From Marinomonas lutimaris (GTDB lineage: Bacteria; Pseudomonadota; Gammaproteobacteria; Pseudomonadales; Marinomonadaceae), in NCBI RefSeq assembly GCF_019426345.1, contig NZ_JAHLLW010000007.1:1-64000 (forward strand): a stretch of 64,000 nucleotides of DNA, in the 5' to 3' direction. The notes below the pieces were generated by a model that worked only from the letters and a program-made list of their open reading frames with translations, searched no databases and had not been told where the DNA came from. Positions 25,929-34,991 of the stretch are shown piece by piece. A program made the position numbers and the translations under genes. The stretch's first letter is position 1, and each line of letters opens with the position of its first letter.

Positions 25929-26432
25929 ATGAGTCGATATCGTCCTCCTTCGCCACCAAAGTCCGCTTATATTACTTATGAAGGTGCGCAAGCTTTGTTG
26001 GCTGAGCTTAAATATTTGTGGAAAGAAAAGCGTCCAGCGGTGACTGAAACAGTTAGAGAAGCTGCGGCCCAAGGAGATCGTTCGGAGAATGCGGAATATA
26101 TATATGGTAAAAAACAGCTTCGTGAGATAGATCGTCGTGTGCGTTATTTGGAAAAACGTTTGGATGTTTGTACTGTGGTGGATCGTCTTCCTGCAGATAA
26201 AACGAGAGTCTTTTTTGGGGCTTGGGTGACGTTAGAAGACGAAGAGGGCGAGCTGCGTACACATCGTATTGTTGGTCCAGATGAGCTAGATCATGACCCA
26301 GCTTACATCAGTATTGATTCACCAGTGGCGAAAGCCTTGTTGAAAAAACAAGAAGATGATGAGGTGGCTATTCGTCTGGCCGCTGGGGAAAAAGTCTACA
26401 TTATCGATACGATTGAATACCGACAAGTTTAG
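25929..26432 (+). CDS. greB: Transcription elongation factor GreB
   Basis: 167 aa. The N-terminal coiled coil carries the acidic tip G49-D50-R51-S52-E53 (GDRSENAEY) that reaches the RNA polymerase active site and stimulates cleavage of backtracked RNA. The C-terminal FKBP-like domain follows. The basic N-terminus (SRYRPP) and basic surface fit GreB rather than GreA. It is 2 nt upstream of the DUF72 gene. Confidence 0.93.
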   Translation: MSRYRPPSPPKSAYITYEGAQALLAELKYLWKEKRPAVTETVREAAAQGDRSENAEYIYGKKQLREIDRRVRYLEKRLDVCTVVDRLPADKTRVFFGAWVTLEDEEGELRTHRIVGPDELDHDPAYISIDSPVAKALLKKQEDDEVAIRLAAGEKVYIIDTIEYRQV

Positions 26433-26434
26433 TC

Positions 26435-27298
26435 ATGATGATTCATTACGGCATGGCACAATGGCAGCATCCGGCTTGGGTAAACTGGCTTTATCCTGCT
26501 TCACTTCCTACTGCAGGGCGAATTGGCCGATATTCGGAAGTATTTTCGACAGTTGAAGTGGGGAGTACTTTTTATACTAAAGTGGATGATGCTCAGCTAT
26601 TGCGTTGGTATGAGTCTGTAAATGAGTATTTTAAGTTCAGTTTTAAGGCACCACAAACCGTTACTCATCGATTGTTAGAGCGTCCTTGGCGCGATGTTCG
26701 GCAGGATTGGGTAGCTTTTATGCTTTCGTTGCAGCCCTTGCAAGCTAAGCTCGGTCCAACCATGTTACAGTTTCCTGCTATATGCGATGAGCGTGCTTTG
26801 GGCACTATTTTAGCTTTGTGTGACATGTGGTCGTTAGCTACGCCTTTGTCTGTTGAAGTGCGTAATCTTGCTTATTTTGATAAGTCTCAAACAGAGCGAC
26901 GTTTTCTAACCGAATTGTCTGGTAGAAAAGTGAATCGTGTGGTGATGGATTCTAGACCAGTTTTTTCTACGGAAGCGTATTGCGAAAGCTTGGTTGATGC
27001 TCAGAAGAAAAAGCCGAGAGTGCCTTGTCATCCCGTAGCTACTGCGAATCATCCAGTAGTGCGTTTTATTGGTCATCCTGATTTACCGCGTAATGAGATA
27101 TGGCTTGATCAGTGGTCGGCGAAACTGTCGCAATGGCTATCAGAAGGGCTCACGCCAAGTGTGTTTGTGCATTCGTCGGATAATATTGCTGCACCAACTC
27201 TAGCGGCACAATTAGATGAAAAAGTTCGCTCGCTAACGCCCAATTACCAGAGTGCTTTGGTTCTTCCGCAAAGTCAGGAGCAAGTTAGCCTTTGGTGA
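26435..27298 (+). CDS. DUF72-domain protein (YecE-like)
   Basis: 287 aa, TIM-barrel-like DUF72 family: GMAQWQHPAW start, VEVGSTFYT, FKFSFKAPQTVTH and LSVEVRN blocks are all recognisable. Biochemical function of the family is not settled. The ATG is at 26435 or, less likely, 26438; only 2 nt separate it from the greB stop, and the ribosome site lies within greB. Co-translation with greB is likely, without an obvious functional link. Confidence 0.85.
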   Translation: MMIHYGMAQWQHPAWVNWLYPASLPTAGRIGRYSEVFSTVEVGSTFYTKVDDAQLLRWYESVNEYFKFSFKAPQTVTHRLLERPWRDVRQDWVAFMLSLQPLQAKLGPTMLQFPAICDERALGTILALCDMWSLATPLSVEVRNLAYFDKSQTERRFLTELSGRKVNRVVMDSRPVFSTEAYCESLVDAQKKKPRVPCHPVATANHPVVRFIGHPDLPRNEIWLDQWSAKLSQWLSEGLTPSVFVHSSDNIAAPTLAAQLDEKVRSLTPNYQSALVLPQSQEQVSLW

Positions 27299-27346
27299 GT
27301 TTAAAGAGTTGATTTCTCGTTTTTTTTCAGATCGTTGGAAAATATT

Positions 27347-27655
27347 ATGTATTCATTAGTGTTTTACGTGCCTGAATCTCATTTAGAGTCTGTTAAACAG
27401 GCTGTGTTTTCGGCTGGGGCAGGTTCAATGGGAAACTATGACTCTTGCTGTTGGCAAGTAAAGGGGCAAGGGCAGTTTAGACCAACAAAAGGAGCAACGC
27501 CCTTTCTTGGTCAGGTCGATGAATTAGAGTCGGTTGATGAGTATCGTGTTGAAATGGTAGTGGGTGATGACGTTAAAGCGAGTGTCTTAGCGGCTTTGTT
27601 GTTGGCGCACCCCTATGAAGAGGTGGCCTACCACTTTATTCCGATACAGTGTTGA
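27347..27655 (+). CDS. NIF3/YqfO-like small protein
   Basis: 102 aa from ATG 27347 (GGA 8 nt upstream; an in-frame TTG lies 12 nt further up). It corresponds to the stand-alone CutA/PII-like insert domain of the NIF3-related YqfO proteins: YSLVFYVPE start and the AHPYEEVAYHF end, with a metal- or ligand-binding look (His-Pro-Tyr-Glu-Glu). It lacks the dinuclear metal halves of full YqfO, as many proteobacterial versions do. Its last 20 bp overlap the 3' end of the convergent Nudix gene. Confidence 0.8.
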   Translation: MYSLVFYVPESHLESVKQAVFSAGAGSMGNYDSCCWQVKGQGQFRPTKGATPFLGQVDELESVDEYRVEMVVGDDVKASVLAALLLAHPYEEVAYHFIPIQC

Positions 27656-28181
27656 AATGAATGGTGTCTTCGTGAAAACCATATTGACCTTTTTTATGAT
27701 CTTCGATGAAAAGCTCTATGGTCTTAGTGACGCTACTAAAAGCCAGTTCATCCCAAGGGATTTCATCAAGATCAAATAAGGCAACTTCTGAGCTTTCTTC
27801 TGTGGCATGAAAGTCATCTTTTTCTAATTCTGCGATATAGAAAAGGTGAACTTGATTGATTCTAGGGATGCTGATCATGCTAAAAGCTTGTTTGCATATG
27901 GCTGTTGATCCGCTTTCCTCTAATGTTTCTCTTAAAGCGCCTTCGCTCGTGGTTTCTTGGTTTTCCATGAAACCAGCAGGCAAAGTCCAGAAACCTAAAC
28001 GCGGCTCAATATTTCTTCGACATAGTAATATTTTGCCGTCGTAAAGAGGGATGGTTCCGGTAATCAATCTAGGATTATCATAATCGATAAACTCGCAACT
28101 TGGGCAAACCGCACGTAGCCGATTATCCCCAGCAGGGATGGTCATATTAACGGCGTGACCGCATTGCGGGCAATATCTCAT
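27636..28181 (-). CDS. Nudix hydrolase with zinc ribbon
   Basis: 181 aa. N-terminal zinc ribbon (CPQCGH ... CPSCEF, four Cys in the first 30 residues), then a Nudix domain with a box near 70-92 (AGFMENQETT ... RETLEESG). Compared with the canonical REVREE core it reads RETLEE. It lacks the SQPW motif of NudC, so the substrate is open; ADP-ribose or NAD-type compounds are typical of relatives. It overlaps the convergent NIF3-like gene by 20 bp and lies 9 nt after the downstream-reading CorC gene. Confidence 0.85.
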   Translation of the reverse strand: MRYCPQCGHAVNMTIPAGDNRLRAVCPSCEFIDYDNPRLITGTIPLYDGKILLCRRNIEPRLGFWTLPAGFMENQETTSEGALRETLEESGSTAICKQAFSMISIPRINQVHLFYIAELEKDDFHATEESSEVALFDLDEIPWDELAFSSVTKTIELFIEDHKKGQYGFHEDTIHFNTVSE

Positions 28182-28190
28182 GATGTTTCC

Positions 28191-29447
28191 TTAACGTTTC
28201 AGCTGAAGCTTGGCGTATTTAACGACTTTATCTTCGATTTCTTGGATTTCGATCATGTAATGTCCAACCCATAAGCTAATTGGGTGCTCAGGGATGAATT
28301 CCAATGTTTCGATGATAAGGCCGTTTAGTGTTTTTGGTCCGTCTGTTGGTAAGTGCCAATCAAGCGTTTTATTGATTTCTCGAATGTGTGTCGAACCTTC
28401 GATTCTAAAAGAGCCGTCATCAAGAGTTTGAATTTCTTCTTCTTCGTCTTGGGTTGGCGGAGTGAATTCGCCCACAATTTCTTCAAGCACGTCTTCTAGA
28501 GCCGCAATGCCTTGAACGTCGCCATACTCATCGACCACGATACCCATTTGCTGATGGTCTTTTTGAAAGTTCAGCAATACAGTGTTTAGGGATGTGCTCT
28601 CTGGGATGAAATAAGGTTCAACCGTTGCTTTTAAAAGTGCTGCTTTTGATGGTGTCGGGTCGCGTAAAAAGACCGCCGCATGGCGAGCATGAAGAATACC
28701 GATGACTTTATTGATCTCACCATTATAAACTGGCATACGAGTGTGTCTGCTTTGGCAAATCTGTTCGATAATTTCTTCAATAGTGTCTTCAATGTCGATA
28801 CCAATGACTTCATTTCGAGGGATCATGATGTCTTCGACAGAGACTTTTTCTAAATCAAGGATTGAAATGAGCATCTCTTGGTGAGCAGCAGGAATTAAGC
28901 CGCTTGCTTCATTTACCACGGTTCTTAGCTCTTCGGAGTCAAGTGTGTCGTGGTTTTTTTGAGAAGCATGAACGCCTATTAGACGTAGCAATCCGTTGGA
29001 TAAACCATTTACCACCCAAACAAGTGGGTAAAGAACTTTTAATAGAATGGCGAGAATCCAGGATGCTGGAAAGGCTATTTTTTCTGGATGTATTGCAGCC
29101 AGTGTTTTGGGTGTTACCTCTGCGAAAATCAGTACTACCATGGTCAATGCAGCAGTGGCTATGGCCACACCTGCATCGCCCCAGAGGCGCACAGCAATGA
29201 TGGTTGCTATCGCTGAGGCAAGGATATTGACAAAGTTGTTTCCGATTAAGATGACGCCGATAAGTCTATCGGGGCGTTCTAAAAGAGAGTTTACCTTGAT
29301 TGCTGATCGGTTCTTGCTTTTAACAAGGTGTTTGAGTCGATACTTGTTGATCGACAGCATCCCTGTTTCGGAACTCGAAAAGAAAGCAGAAAGTAAAATA
29401 AGACAAAAAAGTATTCCACCAAGAACACCTAAGGGTACTTCGTTCAA
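28191..29447 (-). CDS. yfjD: CNNM/CorC-family transporter (YfjD-like)
   Basis: 418 aa: DUF21 membrane domain (about 1-185, including SSSETGMLSINKYRLKHL), paired CBS domains (about 200-320) and a C-terminal CorC_HlyC domain. CNNM/CorC proteins are linked to Mg2+ or Co2+ transport; the direction and ion are not certain for YfjD. Start TTG at 29447, chosen because it reproduces the E. coli YfjD N-terminus and no ATG does. Linkage ffh-ypjD-yfjD matches E. coli. Confidence 0.88.
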   Translation of the reverse strand: MNEVPLGVLGGILFCLILLSAFFSSSETGMLSINKYRLKHLVKSKNRSAIKVNSLLERPDRLIGVILIGNNFVNILASAIATIIAVRLWGDAGVAIATAALTMVVLIFAEVTPKTLAAIHPEKIAFPASWILAILLKVLYPLVWVVNGLSNGLLRLIGVHASQKNHDTLDSEELRTVVNEASGLIPAAHQEMLISILDLEKVSVEDIMIPRNEVIGIDIEDTIEEIIEQICQSRHTRMPVYNGEINKVIGILHARHAAVFLRDPTPSKAALLKATVEPYFIPESTSLNTVLLNFQKDHQQMGIVVDEYGDVQGIAALEDVLEEIVGEFTPPTQDEEEEIQTLDDGSFRIEGSTHIREINKTLDWHLPTDGPKTLNGLIIETLEFIPEHPISLWVGHYMIEIQEIEDKVVKYAKLQLKR

Positions 29448-29530
29448 AAAGGGATCGCCTCAATTATGTAGATAAATGGATTATTGGTTCTTAAGATCGG
29501 ACTGTCAAACATACTTTACGCCATTGTCGA

Positions 29531-30298
29531 TTAATGGCGTAAAATTTGTAGTGCTATTTGGCTGCCAAAGTAGCCTAGCATGAGTAGGAAAAAACCACTC
29601 AACGTCAGCTTTACCGCTAGTTGCCCGCGCCATCCAGCTATATGTCTGCCAAGTAATAATCCTGCAAATACAAACCAAGAAGCAATTGTGAAAAATGTTT
29701 TATGGACTAGATGCTGAGCAAACATATCTTCAATGAAGTAAAAGCCAGTCGCTATTGTGACCGTTAGTAGGATGAAGGCTGCCCAGATGAATTCAAACAT
29801 CAAGCGTTCTAGAACTTGTAGTGGTGGTACTCTAAGTAGTTGCTTTAGTTTGTGGTTTTTGAGCTGATATTCTTGCATAGCAAGCAAAATACCAACGCCG
29901 CAAGCTGCTGTGAATAAGCTATAAGCAACAGAAGCGATAAGAATATGAGCGCTAGTGCCCCAAGAATTGCTGTGCAGTTGGGTTAGGTTCCACGGCTCGA
30001 TGGCATTTAATACGATAATAATCGCGCCAAGAGGGAATGCGGCACCGAGTAATAGTGACAAATCTTTGTCGCGGTTGCTGAACCAAAGCAGGCTATTACC
30101 AATTAAGGCAATGAGCAGTCCAATGGTTAAAAAGTTAAAGCCGTCTCTATTCAGTAATACTTGTGAGAGAGAGAAGGTGTGTATAGCAATCGTAATTGCC
30201 CCAATATACTGGGTGGAGCGATTTTCTGGACGCAGGTAATACGCTGTGCCAGCAATCAAACAAGCGATACAAGCAAGCCAAAGCGATAATTGAGTCAT
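29531..30298 (-). CDS. ypjD: CcsA-like inner-membrane protein YpjD
   Basis: 255 aa, eight or so membrane helices of the CcsA/CcmC cytochrome c assembly fold (TSAHILIASVAYSLF and the WAAFILLTVTIATGFYF segment). YpjD is a stand-alone relative whose role in haem handling is unproven. It is divergent from ffh across a 129-bp spacer, the arrangement also found in E. coli, and upstream of yfjD on the same strand. Confidence 0.87.
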   Translation of the reverse strand: MTQLSLWLACIACLIAGTAYYLRPENRSTQYIGAITIAIHTFSLSQVLLNRDGFNFLTIGLLIALIGNSLLWFSNRDKDLSLLLGAAFPLGAIIIVLNAIEPWNLTQLHSNSWGTSAHILIASVAYSLFTAACGVGILLAMQEYQLKNHKLKQLLRVPPLQVLERLMFEFIWAAFILLTVTIATGFYFIEDMFAQHLVHKTFFTIASWFVFAGLLLGRHIAGWRGQLAVKLTLSGFFLLMLGYFGSQIALQILRH

Positions 30299-30427
30299 GA
30301 AACTAAAGGTTCCGCAGGGTAAAGGTATAGGGTGATAATCATTTATCCGTTATAATAGAGACAATTTCACCTTGGATAAACTGAAACCGTAGGTTTTTTC
30401 CATTTAGAGCCAAAATTTGAGGGCAAT

Positions 30428-31813
30428 ATGTTCGACAATTTATCGAATCGCTTAACTTCCTCGCTTGATCGTATTCGAGGTCGAGCTAAATTAACTGAAG
30501 ACAACATACAAGAAGTGTTGCGTGAAGTGCGTATGGCGCTTCTCGAGGCTGACGTTGCTTTGCCTGTTGTTAAAGACTTTATTGCTGCAGTAAAAGAGCG
30601 TGCAATAGGGACGGAGGTTTCCAAAAGTTTGAGTCCTGGTCAAGTATTCCTGAAGATCGTTAAGCAGGAACTTGAGAATGTCATGGGGCAGGCTAACGAT
30701 GGCCTTAATCTTCGTGCAGCCCGCCCAGCAGTAATCTTATTAGCTGGTTTGCAAGGTGCTGGTAAAACCACATCTGCGGCTAAACTAGCAAAATACTTAA
30801 AAGAGCGAGAGAAAAAATCGGTGTCGGTTGTTAGTGCTGACGTTTATCGTCCAGCGGCTATTAAACAGCTTGAAACATTGGCGGGTGAAGTGGGAGTAGA
30901 TTTCATCCCAAGTGACTTGTCACAAAAGCCGATTGATATTGTTAATAACGCTATCGATTACGCTAAAAAAGCCCATAAAGATGTGTTGATTGTCGATACG
31001 GCAGGTCGTTTGTCGATTGATGAAGACATGATGGCAGAGATTAAAGCTCTGCATGCCGCTGTCAATCCTATTGAAACTTTATTCGTTGTGGATGCCATGA
31101 CGGGCCAAGATGCGGCGAATACGGCAAAAGCCTTTGGTGATGTGTTGCCGCTTACTGGCGTTATCTTAACTAAGACTGATGGTGATGCTCGAGGTGGTGC
31201 AGCGTTATCTGTTCGCCATATCACGGGTAAGCCGATTAAGTTCTTAGGTGTGGGTGAGAAAACCGATGCACTAGAACCTTTCCATCCTGATCGTTTGGCG
31301 TCTCGTATTCTTGGTATGGGCGATATGCTTTCCTTAATAGAGGAAGCAGAGCAAAAGATTGACAAAGAGAAAGCCGAAAAACTTGCGGGTAAGCTGAAAA
31401 AAGGCAAAGGCTTTGATTTAGAAGATTTCAAAGAGCAGCTTCAGCAGATGAAAAGCATGGGTGGCATGAGCTCCATGCTAGATAAGCTTCCAGGTATGGG
31501 CGGGCAGCTAGGCAATATCCAAGATAAAGTGAACGACAAAATGTTTGTTCAAATGGAAGCCTTGATTAATTCCATGACACCAGCTGAACGTCATAATCCA
31601 GATGTTATTAATGGCTCTCGTAAAAAACGTATCTCAACAGGTGCTGGCTTACAAATTCAAGATTTGAATCGTCTTCTAAAGCAGCATAAACAAATGCAGA
31701 AGATGATGAAGAAGATGACCGCTAAAGGCGGGATGAAGAAAATGATGCGTGGTTTAGGTGGAATGATGCCGGGTGGTGGTATGCCTGGCGGCGGAAATTT
31801 CCCTAAATTTTAA
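30428..31813 (+). CDS. ffh: Signal recognition particle protein Ffh
   Basis: 461 aa: N domain (1-85), GTPase G domain with P-loop GLQGAGKTTS and DTAGRLSID, and a Met-rich M domain ending in KMMRGLGGMMPGGGMPGGG. Binds 4.5S RNA and signal sequences and delivers ribosomes to FtsY. A TATAAT at 30351-30356 is a plausible -10 element. A strong terminator follows, separating ffh from the rpsP operon. Confidence 0.98.
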   Translation: MFDNLSNRLTSSLDRIRGRAKLTEDNIQEVLREVRMALLEADVALPVVKDFIAAVKERAIGTEVSKSLSPGQVFLKIVKQELENVMGQANDGLNLRAARPAVILLAGLQGAGKTTSAAKLAKYLKEREKKSVSVVSADVYRPAAIKQLETLAGEVGVDFIPSDLSQKPIDIVNNAIDYAKKAHKDVLIVDTAGRLSIDEDMMAEIKALHAAVNPIETLFVVDAMTGQDAANTAKAFGDVLPLTGVILTKTDGDARGGAALSVRHITGKPIKFLGVGEKTDALEPFHPDRLASRILGMGDMLSLIEEAEQKIDKEKAEKLAGKLKKGKGFDLEDFKEQLQQMKSMGGMSSMLDKLPGMGGQLGNIQDKVNDKMFVQMEALINSMTPAERHNPDVINGSRKKRISTGAGLQIQDLNRLLKQHKQMQKMMKKMTAKGGMKKMMRGLGGMMPGGGMPGGGNFPKF

Positions 31814-31834
31814 GCGTATCTTCTTGTTTTTACT

Positions 31835-31864
31835 AACGGCAGTTAAAAAACTGCCGTTTTTAAT
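31835..31864 (+). terminator. Terminator after ffh
   Basis: Stem AACGGCAGTT with its complement around an A-rich loop, followed by TTTTT. Confidence 0.88.
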
Positions 31865-31885
31865 GTCTGGGTGAGTAATTCGCCC

Positions 31886-31914
31886 TTTTGTTTTTCTAGT
31901 TAATCGACTAGAAT
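31886..31914 (+). promoter_or_regulatory. Candidate promoter of the rpsP operon
   Basis: TTTTGT (31886-31891), 17-nt spacer, TAGAAT (31909-31914), just past the ffh terminator. The -10 fits 5 of 6; the -35 is weak. Confidence 0.4.
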
Positions 31915-31991
31915 ATGCCGCCTTCTTGTTGTATGAGTCAAAAATTCGACTCGGCAAGGGGTGTTTCGTTAAGCAATAAGGAACCAATCAT

Positions 31992-32240
31992 ATGGTAACT
32001 ATTCGTCTTTCTCGTGGTGGCTCTAAAAAGCGCCCATTCTATCATTTGAACGTGGCTGATAGCCGTCGTGCACGTGATGGTCGTTATATCGAGCGTTTGG
32101 GTTTCTTTAACCCTGTTGCTCGTGGTCAAGAAGAACGTCTACGCATCGATCTAGATCGCGTAAATCATTGGGTTAGCCAAGGCGCTCAACTTTCTGACCG
32201 TGCTGCGCAGCTTGTAAAAGATGCTAGCAAAAACGCTTAA
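31992..32240 (+). CDS. rpsP: 30S ribosomal protein S16
   Basis: 82 aa, full length ([18 protein letters not shown] start). AAGGA lies 9 nt before the ATG. First gene of the conserved rpsP-rimM-trmD-rplS operon, joining ribosome assembly with tRNA modification. Confidence 0.98.
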   Translation: MVTIRLSRGGSKKRPFYHLNVADSRRARDGRYIERLGFFNPVARGQEERLRIDLDRVNHWVSQGAQLSDRAAQLVKDASKNA

Positions 32241-32255
32241 TACTGAGGTAATGCT

Positions 32256-32801
32256 ATGTCTGAGTTAAAACAAGCGGCCGCTCCTGAGCAAGCCCTTGTG
32301 GTTGGACGCATTACATCGGTATATGGTGTTAAAGGGTGGGTGAAGTTATATTCGCACACCGACCCAATGCAAGGGATCTTAGATTACAAGCATTGGTGGT
32401 TGAAAACTCCTAGTGGGTGGAAGATCGTTGAATTGAGCCAAGGCCGTCTGCAAGGGCGAGGTTTGGTAGCATCGGTAAAAGGTTATACCGACAGGGATCA
32501 AGTAAAAGATATCTGTGGTATGGACGTTTATATAGATGCAGCAGAACTGCCAGATTTGGAAGAAGGTGATTATTACTGGAGCCAACTGGAAGGACTGAGG
32601 GTTATTACCAAAGAGGGTGTCCTCTTAGGGAAGGTTTCTCAACTTATGGAAACTGGTGCGAATGATGTAATTGTTGTCCGCGCGTGTGAAGGTAGCTTTG
32701 ATCGTGAAGAGCGATTGATTCCTTATGCTCCAGGAACTTATGTTTTAAACATCGATTTAGAACAGCAGGAAATGGTAGTGGACTGGGATCCAGAATTTTA
32801 A
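32256..32801 (+). CDS. rimM: Ribosome maturation factor RimM
   Basis: 181 aa. N-terminal RimM beta barrel (VVGRITSVYGVKGWVKLYS) and C-terminal PRC-barrel domain (YYWSQLEGLRV onward). It binds S19 and assists assembly of the 30S head. It begins 15 nt after the rpsP stop. Confidence 0.97.
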   Translation: MSELKQAAAPEQALVVGRITSVYGVKGWVKLYSHTDPMQGILDYKHWWLKTPSGWKIVELSQGRLQGRGLVASVKGYTDRDQVKDICGMDVYIDAAELPDLEEGDYYWSQLEGLRVITKEGVLLGKVSQLMETGANDVIVVRACEGSFDREERLIPYAPGTYVLNIDLEQQEMVVDWDPEF

Positions 32802-32823
32802 ACAGATAAGCTGAGGTCACAAC

Positions 32824-33576
32824 GTGAAGGTTAGCGTTATATCGCTCTTTCCGGAGATGTTTCAGGCCATTACTCAATATGGAGTAACAGGCAGAGCCAT
32901 TAAGTCAGGGTTAATTGAGGTGGATTTTTTTAATCCCCGTGATTTTACCAATGACAAACATAAGACTGTAGATGATCGACCTTACGGTGGTGGTCCAGGG
33001 ATGCTGATGAAAGTTCAGCCTCTCAAAGATGCCATTGCGAGTGCCAAGTTATCGGTGCCCAATGCAAAAGTTATTTATCTATCCCCTCAAGGGCGTACGC
33101 TAACGCAAGAAGGCGTGCAACAGCTTGCTAAACAAGCAGAATTTATTCTGGTAGCAGGCCGTTATGAAGGCGTTGATGAGCGTTTGATTCAATCTGAGAT
33201 TGATGAAGAGTGGTCAATTGGCGACTTTGTCCTAAGCGGTGGTGAGTTGCCGGCAATGGTGCTCATGGATGCTGTATTTCGTATGGTTCCAGGAGTATTA
33301 GGAAAGCAGGCATCTGCGGATGAAGATTCATTCTCTGATGGTTTGTTGGACTGCCCGCATTATACTCGCCCAGAAGTACTAAATGGTGAACCTGTGCCAT
33401 CGGTGCTGCTTAGTGGCAACCACGAGGAGATTAGACGCTGGCGTTTAAAGCAAAAGCTCGCAAGAACTTTTCAGCGCCGGCCAGACCTTCTGCAGAACCT
33501 TGAGTTGGACAAGGAACAGCAGTTGCTGTTAGAAGAGTTTATTCGCGAAACTGAAGATTCAACCTCGGCAGAGTAG
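32824..33576 (+). CDS. trmD: tRNA (guanine-N1)-methyltransferase TrmD
   Basis: 250 aa SPOUT methyltransferase making m1G37 in tRNAs. Start GTG at 32824 with GAGG 7 nt upstream, giving [13 protein letters not shown]. Knot residues [12 protein letters not shown] and [15 protein letters not shown] block ([12 protein letters not shown]) are present. Confidence 0.97.
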   Translation: MKVSVISLFPEMFQAITQYGVTGRAIKSGLIEVDFFNPRDFTNDKHKTVDDRPYGGGPGMLMKVQPLKDAIASAKLSVPNAKVIYLSPQGRTLTQEGVQQLAKQAEFILVAGRYEGVDERLIQSEIDEEWSIGDFVLSGGELPAMVLMDAVFRMVPGVLGKQASADEDSFSDGLLDCPHYTRPEVLNGEPVPSVLLSGNHEEIRRWRLKQKLARTFQRRPDLLQNLELDKEQQLLLEEFIRETEDSTSAE

Positions 33577-33645
33577 GAATTGCGAGCTTATCAGAAAGAA
33601 GAACCTTCATGCTGATAAGAAACCATATCATTAGGAGTCACATCC

Positions 33646-34008
33646 ATGAGTAATAAAACTAAACTGATTCAGCAGATTGAAGCTGAACAAATGACAAAAG
33701 AAGTCCCAGCCTTCGGTCCTGGTGACACTATTGTTGTTCAAGTTAAAGTTAAAGAAGGTTCACGCGAGCGTCTACAGGCCTATGAAGGTATTGTAATCTC
33801 TAAGCGTAACCGTGGTCTTAACTCAGCATTTACCGTTCGTAAAATTTCTAGCGGTATTGGTGTTGAGCGTGCTTTCCAAACGTACAGCCCTTTGGTTGAA
33901 AGCATCGAAGTTAAACGCCGCGGTGACGTGCGTCAAGCTAAGATCTACTACCTACGCGAGCGTTCTGGTAAATCTGCACGTATCAAAGAAAAATTGGCTA
34001 AACGTTAA
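33646..34008 (+). CDS. rplS: 50S ribosomal protein L19
   Basis: 120 aa, normal length, with [16 protein letters not shown] and [12 protein letters not shown] signatures. It sits at the 30S-50S interface. AGGAG precedes the ATG. Ends the operon before a strong terminator. Confidence 0.98.
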   Translation: MSNKTKLIQQIEAEQMTKEVPAFGPGDTIVVQVKVKEGSRERLQAYEGIVISKRNRGLNSAFTVRKISSGIGVERAFQTYSPLVESIEVKRRGDVRQAKIYYLRERSGKSARIKEKLAKR

Positions 34009-34020
34009 TTTTTTCTTATT

Positions 34021-34050
34021 AAAAAAAGGCGACGTAAGTCGCCTTTTTTT
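34021..34050 (+). terminator. Terminator of the rpsP-rplS operon
   Basis: A 13-bp stem (A7-GGCGAC with GTCGCC-T7) and GTAA loop, the T-run serving as U-tract. Confidence 0.95.
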
Positions 34051-34112
34051 ATGGAACTAACCCCCTCACGTATGGCCTAATAGAGACTATTTACATGTCT
34101 TTGAGGTTATCC

Positions 34113-34829
34113 ATGAAGCGTTTTTTTCGATTATTATCTCGTGTTACCGCAATAAGTATTTTGTTTTCTATTGCAAGTTTAGTGTTTGCTGATCAATCTG
34201 CAGTTCTATCTGCTGTCCAAAAAGCTTTGCCTCAATACGAAGTTGAAAGTGCTGAGTTGCATCAAGGTGCAGGTCTGTATGTTGTTGTCTTGAAAAACGG
34301 CCCAACGTTACATGTTACTCAAGATGGAAAATATTTCGTCGCGGGTGATCTCTATCAGATAAACGACACAACGCTTGTTAACGAAACAGAAAAAGCAAAA
34401 CTTGCCAAAATTGAAACACTGCCAGAATCGCAAATGATCGTCTACAAAGCAAAGGACGAGAAAGCGCATATCACCGTATTTACCGATGTTGATTGTGGTT
34501 ACTGCCGAATGCTCCATAAAGAAGTGCCAAAACTTAATGAGGCGGGTGTTACTGTGCGCTATTTGGCTTATCCAAGAGCCGGTATTGGCTCAGAAGCTTA
34601 TACTAAAATGGTCAGTATTTGGTGTTCAGCAGATCCTAAAGAGTGGCTTACGCAAGCAAAATTAGGCGCTGAAATTCCTGAAAACAAATGTGTTAACCCA
34701 GTTGCAGAACAGTATAAACTAGGCAACGAAGTGGGTGTGCGTGGTACGCCAAGTATAGTGCTAGGTAACGGTGAGTTTTTACCAGGATATTTACCAGCGG
34801 CTGAGCTGGTTAAACACCTTGGGTTATAG
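34113..34829 (+). CDS. dsbC: Thiol:disulfide interchange protein DsbC
   Basis: 238 aa from ATG 34113, preceded by GAGG at 6 nt; an in-frame ATG at 34095 would spoil the signal peptide. Signal sequence to about residue 26 (VFA/DQS), DsbC dimerisation domain (27-90), thioredoxin domain with active site C128-G-Y-C131 and cis-Pro loop GTPS. Periplasmic disulfide isomerase. Upstream of hom-thrC as in Pseudomonas. Confidence 0.94.
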   Translation: MKRFFRLLSRVTAISILFSIASLVFADQSAVLSAVQKALPQYEVESAELHQGAGLYVVVLKNGPTLHVTQDGKYFVAGDLYQINDTTLVNETEKAKLAKIETLPESQMIVYKAKDEKAHITVFTDVDCGYCRMLHKEVPKLNEAGVTVRYLAYPRAGIGSEAYTKMVSIWCSADPKEWLTQAKLGAEIPENKCVNPVAEQYKLGNEVGVRGTPSIVLGNGEFLPGYLPAAELVKHLGL

Positions 34830-34881
34830 TCTTATCGCGAAATATTCCACTAAACATGAGTCTTCTTCAGCCTTTTCTACG

Positions 34882-34910
34882 TTGGGTTTGAATAATACTG
34901 GCGTTATAAT
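34882..34910 (+). promoter_or_regulatory. Candidate sigma70 promoter of hom-thrC
   Basis: TTGGGT (34882-34887), 17-nt spacer, perfect TATAAT (34905-34910). Transcription would start near 34917, leaving a leader of about 75 nt. Confidence 0.65.
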
Positions 34911-34920
34911 GAGTCAACTT

Positions 34921-34956
34921 GTTACTTAGCCTGTATTTTATAAAGGGTTAAGTAAC
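34921..34956 (+). repeat. Leader hairpin upstream of hom
   Basis: Arms 34921-34931 and 34946-34956 pair over 11 bp with one mismatch and a 14-nt loop, starting almost at the predicted transcript 5' end. No U-tract and no Thr/Ile-rich leader peptide is visible, so classical attenuation is unlikely. Confidence 0.45.
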
Positions 34957-34991
34957 CTATAAAAATTAAATTATCTCTGTGGGGTATTGTT

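Noticed and set aside
30331..30349. Fur-like box between ypjD and ffh
   Set aside because: Ten contiguous matches (GATAATCATT) but only about 12 of 19 overall, and neither gene is an expected iron target; likely chance in AT-rich DNA.
30958..31431. 157-codon minus-strand frame inside ffh
   Set aside because: Opposite strand of the strongly conserved GTPase domain; Ser-rich product typical of antisense shadow.
34830..34991. Leader peptide attenuator for hom-thrC
   Set aside because: No short frame enriched in Thr or Ile codons and no terminator hairpin with U-tract before the start codon.
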